From positions 186,001 through 250,000 of the forward strand of contig NZ_NFJR01000001.1 of assembly GCF_002159975.1 (NCBI RefSeq): a stretch of 64,000 nucleotides of DNA, read 5' to 3'. Position 1 is the first letter of the stretch; each line of letters starts with the position of its first letter. Source of the DNA: Barnesiella sp. An22. GTDB taxonomy: Bacteria > Bacteroidota > Bacteroidia > Bacteroidales > Barnesiellaceae. Below, piece after piece: positions 17,585 through 26,390 of the stretch. The notes below the pieces were generated by a model. The model did no database searches and was not told the DNA's origin. It saw only the letters and a list, made by a program, of their open reading frames with translations. The position numbers and the translations under genes were made by a program.

Positions 17585-17622
17585 AGAGAGGGCGGCCCGA
17601 AAGAGTTGCCCTCTCTTTTTTG
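17585..17622 (+). terminator. Terminator after rubrerythrin
   Basis: The 9-bp stem AGAGAGGGC / GCCCTCTCT (17585-17593, 17608-17616) is followed by a run of six or more T. It lies 21 nt past the stop codon. Confidence 0.9.
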
Positions 17623-17659
17623 TCTGCTGTGTCGCAATAAAATACAGACCGACCGGAAT

Positions 17660-17719
17660 GAAAAATATCTGAAACGATGTTTCGATATTTTATTCTCCAC
17701 TCATCTTTTTGTATATTTG
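17660..17719 (+). repeat. Diverged copy of the promoter-bearing repeat, upstream of lepA
   Basis: An imperfect inverted repeat (AATATCTGAAAC, GAT, GTTTCGATATT) is followed by ATTTTATTCTCCACTCATCTTTT and the -7 box TATATTTG (17712-17719). The same block of inverted repeat, ATTCTCC pyrimidine tract and promoter box recurs at 23682-23737. The box is 23 nt upstream of the lepA start and is its likely promoter; no TTG -33 element is seen in this copy. Confidence 0.65.
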
Positions 17720-17742
17720 TCGCAATTATCAGACTAATCTCA

Positions 17743-19530
17743 ATGAAGAATATACGCAACTTTTGTATCATAGCCCATATAGACCATGGTAAAAGTACCT
17801 TGGCCGACCGCTTGTTGGAGTACACCAAAACCATTGCCGAGAAAGACCTGCAAGACCAGGTACTCGACAATATGGATTTGGAGCGCGAACGCGGCATCAC
17901 CATCAAGAGCCATGCCATACAGATGGAGTATCTCTACCAAGGTGAAAAATACATTTTGAACCTGATAGATACTCCAGGGCACGTCGATTTCTCGTACGAG
18001 GTTTCTCGCTCCATCGCCGCCTGCGAAGGAGCTCTACTCATTGTAGATGCTTCGCAAGGCATTCAGGCACAAACGATTTCGAACCTCTATATGGCTATCG
18101 AGCACGATTTGGAGATTATTCCGGTAATCAATAAAATCGACCTGGAGAGCGCCCGTCCCGACGAGGTGGAAGACCAGATTGTCGAGTTGCTGGGTTGCAA
18201 ACGCGAAGAGATTATCCGGGCCAGCGGTAAGACGGGGCAGGGTGTCGAGGAGATTCTCGCCGCCATTATCGAGCGGGTAGAGCCGCCCAAGGGTGACGTA
18301 GATGCCCCGCTGCAGTGTCTTATCTTCGACTCGGTGTTTAACTCGTTCCGCGGAATTATCGCTTACTTCAAGATATGCAACGGCCGTATACGGACCGGCG
18401 ACAAGGTGAAATTCGTAGCTACGGGCAAAGAGTATGAGGCCGACGAAATCGGGGTGCTCAAACTGGACATGGTGCCGCGCAACGAATTGCTGGCCGGCGA
18501 TGTAGGCTATATCATTTCGGGTATCAAAACCTCGCGTGAGGTGAAGGTGGGCGACACCATTACCCACATAGACCGCCCGTGTGCGGCAGCAATCGACGGG
18601 TTCGAAGAGGTGAAGCCCATGGTCTTTGCCGGTGTTTATCCCATCGAGACCGAGGACTTCGAGAACCTGCGCTCGTCACTGGAGAAACTGCAGTTGAACG
18701 ATGCTTCGCTTACGTTCCAGCCCGAGTCGTCGGCTGCGCTGGGCTTCGGATTCCGTTGCGGATTTCTGGGGCTGCTCCACATGGAGATTGTGCAGGAGCG
18801 TCTCGACCGTGAGTTCAATATGGACGTGATTACGACCGTGCCCAACGTATCGTACAAAGTCTATGACAAGAAGGGCGGAATGATCGAGGTTCACAACCCG
18901 TCGGGATTGCCCGACCCAACCTTGATCGACCACATCGAGGAGCCCTACATCCGGGCTTCGGTCATCACGGCTACCGACTACATAGGCCCCATTATGACCC
19001 TCTGCCTGGGCAAACGGGGCGAACTGGTAAAGCAGGAGTACATCTCGGGCAACCGGGTAGAAATCATCTACGACATGCCGCTGGGCGAAATCGTTATCGA
19101 CTTCTACGACAAGCTGAAAAGTATATCGAAGGGGTATGCCTCGTTTGATTACCACATTCACGACTTCAGAGAGTCGAAGCTGGTGAAACTCGATATTCTG
19201 CTCAACGGAGAGTCGGTCGATGCCCTGTCGACCTTGACCCACGTAGACAATGCCGTCACCTTTGGCCGGCGCATGTGCGAGAAGTTGAAGGAGCTCATTC
19301 CGCGTCAGCAGTTCGAGATTGCCATCCAGGCCGCCATCGGTGCCAAGATTATCGCCCGCGAGACCATCAAGCCGGTACGCAAGGATGTAACGGCCAAATG
19401 TTACGGCGGCGATATAAGCCGTAAGCGCAAACTGTTGGAGAAACAGAAAAAAGGAAAGAAACGGATGAAGCAAATCGGTTCGGTCGAGGTGCCTCAAAAG
19501 GCTTTCCTGGCGGTGCTGAAACTCGACTAA
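17743..19530 (+). CDS. lepA: Elongation factor 4 (back-translocating GTPase)
   Basis: LepA is a ribosome-associated translational GTPase. The 595-residue protein starts [20 protein letters not shown], with G1 motif HIDHGKST, switch region [12 protein letters not shown]3 DTPGHVDFS and G4 NKID. The LepA-specific C-terminal domain ends in a Lys-rich tail ([13 protein letters not shown]). The start at 17743 agrees with family length; the open frame extends 22 codons upstream through the promoter box. No strong terminator is seen before nhaA, 80 nt away. Confidence 0.97.
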   Translation: MKNIRNFCIIAHIDHGKSTLADRLLEYTKTIAEKDLQDQVLDNMDLERERGITIKSHAIQMEYLYQGEKYILNLIDTPGHVDFSYEVSRSIAACEGALLIVDASQGIQAQTISNLYMAIEHDLEIIPVINKIDLESARPDEVEDQIVELLGCKREEIIRASGKTGQGVEEILAAIIERVEPPKGDVDAPLQCLIFDSVFNSFRGIIAYFKICNGRIRTGDKVKFVATGKEYEADEIGVLKLDMVPRNELLAGDVGYIISGIKTSREVKVGDTITHIDRPCAAAIDGFEEVKPMVFAGVYPIETEDFENLRSSLEKLQLNDASLTFQPESSAALGFGFRCGFLGLLHMEIVQERLDREFNMDVITTVPNVSYKVYDKKGGMIEVHNPSGLPDPTLIDHIEEPYIRASVITATDYIGPIMTLCLGKRGELVKQEYISGNRVEIIYDMPLGEIVIDFYDKLKSISKGYASFDYHIHDFRESKLVKLDILLNGESVDALSTLTHVDNAVTFGRRMCEKLKELIPRQQFEIAIQAAIGAKIIARETIKPVRKDVTAKCYGGDISRKRKLLEKQKKGKKRMKQIGSVEVPQKAFLAVLKLD

Positions 19531-19610
19531 GCGGGGTTATCCCTTTTTTGATTCCGAGGCAGAAAAACTGTAACGAGCTTTTTTTTGTTTAAACTACAAA
19601 AACAACCCAT

Positions 19611-20960
19611 ATGGACAGCTTGTATGCCATAAAGAAATCGATCAAGAACTACGCCAGCGGCGGTAACGTGTTGATCGTAGCTACGCTTTTGGCTTTTATC
19701 ATAGCCAATTCTCCGCTCGCCAATCTCTATTTTTCGTGGTGGGCACAACCCATATCCCTTCAGGTGGGCGGGTTCAACCTCTTCAGTCACGGTGGCGAAC
19801 CGATGACGGTCATGACATTCATTAACGATGCACTCATGGCCATCTTCTTTTTCTCTATCGGCCTCGAAATCAAACGCGAGGTGCTGGTGGGCGAGTTGAC
19901 CTCTCTGAAGCAGGCCCTGCTGCCCATTGTCGCAGCTATCGGCGGTATGGTGGTACCGGTGCTGCTCTTCATGTATGTAGGGCGGGGGAGTGATTTCCTG
20001 CGGGGCAGTGCCATACCGATGGCTACCGATATAGCCTTTTCGCTGGGAGTACTGGCGATGCTGGGCAAGCGGGTACCCATAGCCCTGAAGATATTCCTCA
20101 CTACGCTGGCGGTTGTCGACGACATAGGCGGCATTCTGGTGATTGCCTTCTTCTACTCGACACACATCGAGGTAACCTGTCTGCTCTATGCCGTGGGGGT
20201 ATTCCTGGTGCTATGGATAGGCGGACGGGCCGGCGTAAACAGCAAACTCTTCTACTTTGCATTGGGCGGTGTCGTGTGGTTCCTGTTCCTCAATTCGGGC
20301 ATTCACCCCACCATTGCGGGGGTATTGGTCGCCTTCTGTATTCCGGCCAAGCCGGTGTTGGCAACCTCGCACTTTATCTGCACGATACGCCAGGAGATTG
20401 CCAATTTCCCGCAAGAACAATTCGAAGACAGCGACCGCTCGATTATGCTCTCGAAAGAGCAAATCAACTGCCTGAAGAGCATCGAGTCGGCCTCGGATAA
20501 GGTCATCAGTCCGCTGCAGGATTTGGAAGATACGCTGCACCCCGTCATCAACTATCTTATCATTCCGCTCTTTGCCTTTGCCAATGCCGGCATTGTGCTC
20601 TCGGGTCTCGAGTTCTCCTCGCTCTTCTCGGGTATCAGTCTGGCTGTTTTCGTGGGTCTGTTGGTAGGAAAATTCCTGGGTATCTTCCTCTCGTCGTGGC
20701 TGGTCATCAAACTGAAAATCGTGCCGATGCCCACCCGCACCACCTGGAAGTCACTGGCAGCCGTATCGGTATTGGGTGGTATCGGATTCACCGTGTCGCT
20801 CTTCATCGCCAACCTCTCGTTTGGCGACATGGGGCCCGAAGGAGCTGCACTGCTCGAGCGGGCCAAACTGGGTATTGTAGCCGGTTCGTTGGCGGCAGGA
20901 ATACTGGGATATATTTTCTTGAATATGACATTGCCCCGACAGGTAGAAGAGGAGGATTGA
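19611..20960 (+). CDS. nhaA: Na+/H+ antiporter NhaA
   Basis: NhaA expels Na+ in exchange for H+. The 449-residue inner-membrane protein keeps the ion-binding Asp pair D170-D171 (AVVDDIGG) and the unwound-helix Asp D140 (ATDIAF), and the sensor region FFFSIGLEIKRE. It is longer than E. coli NhaA (388) because of a hydrophilic loop at about residues 255-300. It converges on a permease gene 19 nt away; the short gap has only weak hairpin potential. Confidence 0.96.
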   Translation: MDSLYAIKKSIKNYASGGNVLIVATLLAFIIANSPLANLYFSWWAQPISLQVGGFNLFSHGGEPMTVMTFINDALMAIFFFSIGLEIKREVLVGELTSLKQALLPIVAAIGGMVVPVLLFMYVGRGSDFLRGSAIPMATDIAFSLGVLAMLGKRVPIALKIFLTTLAVVDDIGGILVIAFFYSTHIEVTCLLYAVGVFLVLWIGGRAGVNSKLFYFALGGVVWFLFLNSGIHPTIAGVLVAFCIPAKPVLATSHFICTIRQEIANFPQEQFEDSDRSIMLSKEQINCLKSIESASDKVISPLQDLEDTLHPVINYLIIPLFAFANAGIVLSGLEFSSLFSGISLAVFVGLLVGKFLGIFLSSWLVIKLKIVPMPTRTTWKSLAAVSVLGGIGFTVSLFIANLSFGDMGPEGAALLERAKLGIVAGSLAAGILGYIFLNMTLPRQVEEED

Positions 20961-20979
20961 CCCGACCGGGAAGCCGGGT

Positions 20980-22227
20980 TTACTCAAACTTGATGGACTT
21001 GGCCGGACGAATAAGCGAAACTAAATACGAGGGGGCAATCAGCATCAGCACCGAGATGGCCATACAGCCGATGTTCAGCCAGAGGATGTACCAGAAATTG
21101 AGTTCGATGGGCACATAAGGCACGTAGTAGGCCTCGGGGTTGAGTTTGATAATGTGGAACTGCTGTTGCAGGAAACACAAGGCCAGACCGATGACATTGC
21201 CCCAAATCATACCTTTCCCCACGAGGAAGGTCGAAACATAGAGGAATATCTCGCGTATCGAGGTATTGTTTGCGCCCAGCGCCTTGAGAATACCAATCAT
21301 GTTGGCCCGCTCCAGAATGATAATCAGCAGGCCTGAAATCATGGTAAAGCCCGATACGGCAGCCATGAGAATGAGAATAATCCACACGTTCATGTCCAGC
21401 AGGTCGAGCCACCCGAAAAAGATAGGGTTCAGCGTGCGGATAGATTGCGGGTAGTAGTGGGTGCCGTAATCGTCGGGGCGGTCGATTAACTGCGTATATA
21501 GGTCGTAAGCGATATTGTCAGCCTGGTCGAAGTCGTTGACCAGTAACTCGATTTCGCTATACTGGTCGGGGGGCCAGCCGTTGAGCCGTTGCACCTGGCG
21601 CACATCGCCAATCATCAGCAGTTTATCATAGTCCGAGAAGTCGGTTTGATAGATACCCGACACCAGAAACCGGCGGGCCCGTACCTGATCTTGCACAAAA
21701 TAACAGTAGATTTTATCGCCCACATGCAGGTTCATTTTGTCGGCGATAGTCTTGGAGACAATCACCTCGTTGGAGGTTGCCGAATCGGTTATGAGGGGTA
21801 GATTACCCTCAACCAGATATTTCTTGAAAAACGACCAGTCGTAGTCGGGCATCACCCCTTTCAGGACCACACCCATAAAGTCGCTGTCGGTCTTGATCAT
21901 TCCCAGTTTCGTACCTACGGGCTCGACTTTGGCTACCCCTTCGTGAGCCATCAAAACCTGACGCAGGCTGTCGGTATATTGTACCGGCTGCTTTTCGTAG
22001 GTCGTATTGCTGTCGAACGAGGTTATCTGTATGTGAGAGCCGAAGCCTACCACCTTGTCGCGAATCTCCTGTTTGAAGCCAATGACAATCGCTACCGAGA
22101 GTATCATAACGGCCAAACCCAATGCAACCCCGGCCACGGCTACCCGTATGGCCGGAGGTGTTGCCTTCTTCCGATAGCTTTTGTCGAAATGAATGCGATT
22201 GGCAATATATAGTTTCCAGTTATTCAT
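20980..22227 (-). CDS. LolC/LolE-like ABC transporter permease (FtsX family)
   Basis: The 415-residue protein has one N-terminal membrane helix, a large periplasmic domain (about residues 55-265), then three helices: the MacB/FtsX layout. The start (WKLYIANRIHF) and helix 1 (VAVAGVALGLAVMILSVAI) resemble LolC/LolE, which release lipoproteins from the inner membrane. The ATPase LolD is not nearby. Its start overlaps the upstream aminotransferase stop by 8 nt, so they are translated together. Confidence 0.83.
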   Translation of the reverse strand: MNNWKLYIANRIHFDKSYRKKATPPAIRVAVAGVALGLAVMILSVAIVIGFKQEIRDKVVGFGSHIQITSFDSNTTYEKQPVQYTDSLRQVLMAHEGVAKVEPVGTKLGMIKTDSDFMGVVLKGVMPDYDWSFFKKYLVEGNLPLITDSATSNEVIVSKTIADKMNLHVGDKIYCYFVQDQVRARRFLVSGIYQTDFSDYDKLLMIGDVRQVQRLNGWPPDQYSEIELLVNDFDQADNIAYDLYTQLIDRPDDYGTHYYPQSIRTLNPIFFGWLDLLDMNVWIILILMAAVSGFTMISGLLIIILERANMIGILKALGANNTSIREIFLYVSTFLVGKGMIWGNVIGLALCFLQQQFHIIKLNPEAYYVPYVPIELNFWYILWLNIGCMAISVLMLIAPSYLVSLIRPAKSIKFE

Positions 22228-23428
22228 GTACGGCTACACGACCGGGATAGGCCTCCAATGCCTTTTTCAATACAATCAGGGCTTTGGCCAACTCTTCTTT
22301 TTCCAGTACATAGGCCATACGCACCTCGTTCTTTCCCAACCCGGGGGTAGTGTAGAAGCCCGAGGCCGGAGCCATGAATACCGTCTGGCCTTCATACTCG
22401 AATTCGGAGAGGCACCACTCACAGAACTTGTCGGCATCGTCGACCGGCAACTTGGCCACCGTGTAGAAGGCGCCCATGGGGATGGGAGAGTAGCAGCCTG
22501 GGATGCGGTTCAGACCGTCGATCAGGAACTTGCGACGCTCTACATACTCGTTGTACGTGGCAAGCATATAGCTCTCGGGGGCATCGATCGACGCCTCGGC
22601 AATGAGTTGACCGATAAGCGGTGGGCTGAGTCGTGCCTGACAGAACTTCATCACATTCTTCTTCAACTCCTTGTGACGGGTAATCAAGGCACCGATGCGG
22701 ATACCGCACTCGCTGTACCGCTTCGATACCGAGTCGATAAGCACCACTTGCTCTTCGATACCTTCGAGGTGGAATGCCGAAATGTAGGGAGCTCCGGTGT
22801 AACAGAACTCACGATAGACCTCGTCGGAGAAGAGGAACAAGTCGTATTTCTTCACCAGGTCGCGTATCTGGTTCATCTCTTTTTGCGTATAGAGATAGCC
22901 CGTGGGATTGTTGGGGTTACAAATCAGTATCGCCTTGGTTTTCGGGGTAATGAGGGCTTCGAACTTTTCGACCGAAGGCAGCGCAAACCCTTCGTCGATC
23001 GAGGAGGGCAGAGTCTTGATAACCGCTCCGGCCGAGATGGCAAAGGCCATATAGTTGGCATAGGCCGGTTCGGGTACGATGATTTCGTCGCCCGGGTCGA
23101 GGCAGGCCATGAACGAGAACAATACCGCCTCGGACCCGCCGGTGGTGATGATAATATCGTCGGGGGTTACGTGTATGTTGAACTTGGCATAGTATTGAAC
23201 CAGTTTCTCCCGCAAGCTCTTTATCCCTTCGCTGGGGCTATACTCCAGCGTGCGGCGGTCGATGTGCTTGAGCGCATCCAGACCGATTTGAGGGGTAGGG
23301 AGGTCGGGTTGACCAATGTTCAGGTGGTAAACTTTTATACCTCTTTCTTTCGCCTTATTGGCCAGAGGGACCAGTTTACGTATGGGTGAGGCCGGCATAA
23401 TTTCACCTCGATGGGAAATAGTTGGCAT
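22220..23428 (-). CDS. Class I PLP-dependent aminotransferase
   Basis: The 402-residue fold-type I enzyme has PLP-binding Lys236 (DSVSKRYSECG), the NPNNPTG motif (171-177), SDEVYREF and the later arginine region for the substrate carboxylate. It belongs to the broad AspC/AlaT-like group; the amino donor cannot be assigned. It is the first gene of a two-gene unit with the permease. A TATCTTTG box lies about 50 nt upstream on the same strand. Confidence 0.88.
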   Translation of the reverse strand: MPTISHRGEIMPASPIRKLVPLANKAKERGIKVYHLNIGQPDLPTPQIGLDALKHIDRRTLEYSPSEGIKSLREKLVQYYAKFNIHVTPDDIIITTGGSEAVLFSFMACLDPGDEIIVPEPAYANYMAFAISAGAVIKTLPSSIDEGFALPSVEKFEALITPKTKAILICNPNNPTGYLYTQKEMNQIRDLVKKYDLFLFSDEVYREFCYTGAPYISAFHLEGIEEQVVLIDSVSKRYSECGIRIGALITRHKELKKNVMKFCQARLSPPLIGQLIAEASIDAPESYMLATYNEYVERRKFLIDGLNRIPGCYSPIPMGAFYTVAKLPVDDADKFCEWCLSEFEYEGQTVFMAPASGFYTTPGLGKNEVRMAYVLEKEELAKALIVLKKALEAYPGRVAVHE

Positions 23429-23477
23429 ATCTTCTTCTTTAATGTATAAATAGACTAAACTGAAATTTTTTGAAATG

Positions 23478-23485
23478 CAAAGATA
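23478..23485 (-). promoter_or_regulatory. -7 promoter box (TATCTTTG) for the aminotransferase operon
   Basis: On the minus strand TATCTTTG lies 50 nt before the start codon at 23428. It points away from the repeat cluster that fills the rest of this 420-nt gap. No TTG is at the expected distance. Confidence 0.5.
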
Positions 23486-23610
23486 AAAATTTTACTTTTC
23501 TATCCGTCCATAAAAAAGAGAGAATGTGCATGACAAGGGGTTAAATAGAACAAATATGACCATTTACAGAAAGTTATAGAGGGGCTGTCCCGTATCATCA
23601 GGATAAGAAA

Positions 23611-23820
23611 GCGCCCCTTTCGTTTGTCTCTACGCTCATCTTTCACTATCTTTGTAGAAGATAGGGGGTGATTCGGAATAAAAAATACCGAAACAAGTTT
23701 CGATATTTTATTCTCCGCTCACCTTTCGCTATCTTTGAATAAGATAGGAGTCGGTTCGGCAGAGTCAAAGTTGAAAACTGCGTTTTCCTTTGCCTCTACT
23801 CTCATCTTTCACTATCTTTG
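23611..23820 (+). repeat. Three tandem promoter-bearing repeats
   Basis: Three related blocks of about 75-83 bp end at 23654, 23737 and 23820, each with TATCTTTG preceded by a pyrimidine tract (CTTTCACTATCTTTG or CTTTCGCTATCTTTG). Copies 1 and 3 have a full promoter: TTG at 23624-23626 and 23790-23792, each 20 nt before the box. Copy 2 lacks TTG and instead resembles the lepA copy, with CCGAAAC/GTTTCG inverted repeat at its start. Copies 1 and 2 have a 7-bp inverted repeat CTATCTT/AAGATAG across the -7 box. The last copy is 28 nt from the next gene. Confidence 0.8.
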
Positions 23821-23848
23821 TTACACGAATCTGAATAAAGCGAGTTCT

Positions 23849-24409
23849 ATGGATGAATTGAAACATCTCTTTTTGCTCCTGGTTTTTCCCGAAAAGACCT
23901 GGCAAAAGACAGACAAGGCACCTTGTGCTACACAGCTATTTCTGAATCAGTTTCTTTACCCGCTGATGGGGGTTACGGCTGTGGTCTGTTTTCTGGGATA
24001 TTTCTTCCACGACATTTCGCTGTCGCGGGCTCTGCAACTGGCCATCATCGAATTTGTAAAATTTTTCGGGGGATTCTATGCGCTGGTGTATGTGATGAAA
24101 GTTTTATCGACGCACCTGTTGGAGGTGGTACAGCCCGAGTCGCGAATCAAACGATTCGTAGGGTACAACCTGGGGTTGTACATGTTGTTCGACATCTGCA
24201 TTCTGGTGGTGCGCTACTTCTGCGAAGTACCGGCCATAGTCGATTTTCTGCCGCTGCTGCTGGCGTATGTCATTTGGAACAGTCAAAAATATATGGAAAT
24301 ACCCGAGCAAAAAAGCATCTTGTATGTGGTGACTACCACAGTGTTGTTTCTGGCTATCCCGATGGCCATACAGAAACTGCTCTACTTTTTCATGCCCGGT
24401 GTCATGTAA
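23849..24409 (+). CDS. Yip1-like integral membrane protein of unknown function
   Basis: The 186-residue protein has about five hydrophobic segments from residue 40 on and an N-terminal cytoplasmic part with LFLLLVFPEKTW, a pattern seen in Yip1-domain proteins of Bacteroidota. Its function is unknown. The start at 23849 is chosen because the upstream in-frame ATG at 23735 lies inside the promoter repeats. It precedes smpB by 24 nt and probably shares its transcript. Confidence 0.7.
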   Translation: MDELKHLFLLLVFPEKTWQKTDKAPCATQLFLNQFLYPLMGVTAVVCFLGYFFHDISLSRALQLAIIEFVKFFGGFYALVYVMKVLSTHLLEVVQPESRIKRFVGYNLGLYMLFDICILVVRYFCEVPAIVDFLPLLLAYVIWNSQKYMEIPEQKSILYVVTTTVLFLAIPMAIQKLLYFFMPGVM

Positions 24410-24433
24410 CCATTAAAAGATGAAGATTAAACG

Positions 24434-24886
24434 ATGAAACTACCACAAATAAATATTCGCAACAAACGGGCCTCTTTCGACTACGAGTTGCTCGATACGT
24501 TCAATGCCGGCATCGTATTGTCGGGGACCGAAATCAAATCGATCAGGCTGGGCAAAGCGGGGTTGAACGACTCTTTCTGCTACGTCAACAACGGCGAGGT
24601 ATGGATTAAGAACATGTATATCGCCGAATATTTCTACGGCTCGTACAACAACCATTCGTCGCGCCGCGACCGCAAGTTGCTGCTCAACCGCAAGGAGATT
24701 GCGAAAATCGAACGGGCCTCGCGCGAGTCGGGTTTCTCCATCATTCCCACCCGGGTCTTCATCAACGACAAGGGGCTGGCCAAGGTGACCATAGCCATAG
24801 CCAAAGGGAAGAAAGAGTACGACAAGCGTGACTCGATTAAAGAGCGGGAAGACAAGCGGCAGATGGACCGCATGTTCAAGCATTGA
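24434..24886 (+). CDS. smpB: SsrA-binding protein
   Basis: SmpB delivers tmRNA to stalled ribosomes for trans-translation. The 150-residue protein has the beta-barrel motif [16 protein letters not shown], the conserved [14 protein letters not shown], and the basic C-terminal tail ([14 protein letters not shown]) that fills the decoding site. The 3' end overlaps the convergent methyltransferase gene by 11 nt. The tmRNA gene itself was not found in the window. Confidence 0.97.
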   Translation: MKLPQINIRNKRASFDYELLDTFNAGIVLSGTEIKSIRLGKAGLNDSFCYVNNGEVWIKNMYIAEYFYGSYNNHSSRRDRKLLLNRKEIAKIERASRESGFSIIPTRVFINDKGLAKVTIAIAKGKKEYDKRDSIKEREDKRQMDRMFKH

Positions 24887-26078
24887 TAGCTTTACGGGTA
24901 ATAATCAACACCTTTCGATTGTCGGCAAGTGTGGTGGCAAAGAGATAAAATTCGCTGCCGTCTTTGCACTTGAGTCGTTTTTGCAACTCGTTTGCCGTGA
25001 GCGGAAAGTTTCGCGTCGAGAGGTTGATGCGGGGATATTGTTTCCCAACCGTCTTCAAACTCTTGGCGTTGAAATCGATGACTTCGACCACCTCGAATTT
25101 CCGTCCCGGAAAATCGGGCAGGTAACAATCCGATGTATATAGATGGCTGTTTATTTGCACCTTGTCGACTCCATACGCAGCCGCTACCGATTTATAGGCC
25201 CCCGCTTTGAGAATAGACGAGTTGGGCTCGTACAGGTATCGGGCCACTGTATCGCAAGGGGCAGAGTGGGGAAGTTGCCTCTCTTCATCGAGACGGAAAG
25301 TGAACGTAGATTCCCGACCCGCAGCATCCATATCGACACAGTGAATCGTCGTGGCCATCTCTTGGGTTGAAGTATCTGAGTTTATGACCAGAAGCAGCTC
25401 CTTGCACTCGTTTCGTACCGATACGACATGTACCTCGCCGACCTCGGGCAAAAGCGTCAGAATAGCCGAAATATCAGCCATAGGCGAAACCTTCACGACA
25501 ATACGTCGGCCATGGCGCAACAGTTGGGGCATCAGTGCCACCACATTAGGCTCGCATTCGTCGAGGGCAAAAATCCGTTTGTTGCCGCTTCCCCTCCGGG
25601 CTGGATCGATATAGAGCGTATCGAAACAGCGGTTACAATACTGTATGAAGTGGGTACTGTCATCCTCGACCACCGTGATGTTGTCGGCCCCCAGCCATTT
25701 GAAGTTGGAGCGGGCAGCCTGGCAATATTCGGCCATGCGCTCCACGTAAACGACCTGCGTGGCCTTTTGCGCCAGGTAACAGGTATCTATGCCCAAGCCT
25801 CCGGTCAGGTCGGCCAAATCGCCCGATTGGATGAGTCGTTGCTTATACCGGGCCGTCTGTTCGGAAGAGCATTGCTCGGTCGAGAGGAGTGAGGGAAATA
25901 CCAGATTCGGGTTAGCTGCCCAGTCCGGCAATTTGTGGCGAATTTTTTTGCGGGCCTCGATTTGCAGAATGGCCCACGCCACATCGAAGTCGGCCTGTAT
26001 ATTCATCAGCCGCAACCGATTGGTATCGGCATCGGCATATTCGGAGATGAAATCTTGGATGGTTCGCTGGTATTTCAT
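24876..26078 (-). CDS. Class I SAM-dependent methyltransferase with THUMP-like domain
   Basis: The 400-residue protein has a Rossmann SAM site ([17 protein letters not shown]) with an acidic partner ([11 protein letters not shown]), then [11 protein letters not shown], a motif near the catalytic site of RNA base methyltransferases. The C-terminal third resembles the THUMP-like fold, so RNA is a likely substrate. The start at 26078 ([10 protein letters not shown]) matches the family; the open frame runs 28 codons further up. A TATCTTTG box ends only 4 nt before this ATG. Confidence 0.78.
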   Translation of the reverse strand: MKYQRTIQDFISEYADADTNRLRLMNIQADFDVAWAILQIEARKKIRHKLPDWAANPNLVFPSLLSTEQCSSEQTARYKQRLIQSGDLADLTGGLGIDTCYLAQKATQVVYVERMAEYCQAARSNFKWLGADNITVVEDDSTHFIQYCNRCFDTLYIDPARRGSGNKRIFALDECEPNVVALMPQLLRHGRRIVVKVSPMADISAILTLLPEVGEVHVVSVRNECKELLLVINSDTSTQEMATTIHCVDMDAAGRESTFTFRLDEERQLPHSAPCDTVARYLYEPNSSILKAGAYKSVAAAYGVDKVQINSHLYTSDCYLPDFPGRKFEVVEVIDFNAKSLKTVGKQYPRINLSTRNFPLTANELQKRLKCKDGSEFYLFATTLADNRKVLIITRKAINA

Positions 26079-26082
26079 GGAG

Positions 26083-26090
26083 CAAAGATA
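26083..26090 (-). promoter_or_regulatory. -7 box (TATCTTTG) immediately before the methyltransferase start
   Basis: On the minus strand the box is followed by CTCC and then ATG. Transcription would begin at or within the start codon, giving a leaderless mRNA, unless the box is a chance match or translation starts further downstream. Confidence 0.45.
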
Positions 26091-26148
26091 GAAAAAACTC
26101 CTGCAAGTTTGGCTTTTTTGTTTCCACCTTTCCATATCCATATAGACG

Positions 26149-26302
26149 CTCGGCAAAGTCAAATGTCGAAAACTGTGCTTTCCATTTGTCTCTGCTCTCG
26201 CCTTTCACTATCTTTCCAGAAGAAAGGAGGCGGCTCGGCAGAGTCAAATGTCGAAAACTGTGCTTTCCATTTGTCTCTGCTCTCGCCTTTCACTATCTTT
26301 GC
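26149..26302 (+). repeat. Two near-identical tandem promoter-bearing repeats upstream of pyrK
   Basis: Units 26149-26217 and 26234-26302 are identical over 69 bp except for two bases, and repeat with an 85-bp period. Each starts CTCGGCA, passes through GTCAAATGTCGAAAACTG and ends CTTTCACTATCTTT. The second copy has a perfect promoter, TTG (26271-26273), 20 nt, TATCTTTG (26294-26301). In the first copy the box is TATCTTTC, losing the last consensus G, so it may be inactive. They share most of the sequence of the third copy at 23754-23820. Confidence 0.88.
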
Positions 26303-26330
26303 AAAGAAATGCAAAACAAGGTTGCGGATG

Positions 26331-26354
26331 CTTGCCGGCATGGTGTCAGGCAAG
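26331..26354 (+). promoter_or_regulatory. Leader hairpin between the repeat promoter and pyrK
   Basis: A 6-bp stem, CTTGCC / GGCAAG, lies in the roughly 85-nt leader 37-60 nt before the pyrK start. It has no U-tract, so it is not a terminator; a role in mRNA stability or translation is possible but unproven. Confidence 0.3.
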
Positions 26355-26390
26355 AGTCTCACCACCGGATTTTGCCAGTAAAACAGATTT

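Noticed and set aside
19531-19560. Terminator after lepA
   Set aside because: GGG/CCC with a 5-nt loop followed by T is too weak to call.
20961-20979. Terminator between nhaA and the LolC/E-like gene
   Set aside because: Only a 5-bp ACCCG/CGGGT stem with competing pairings is possible and there is no T-run.
26149-26302. CRISPR array
   Set aside because: Only two units occur, each repeat is about 69 bp with a 16-bp gap, and no cas gene is nearby.
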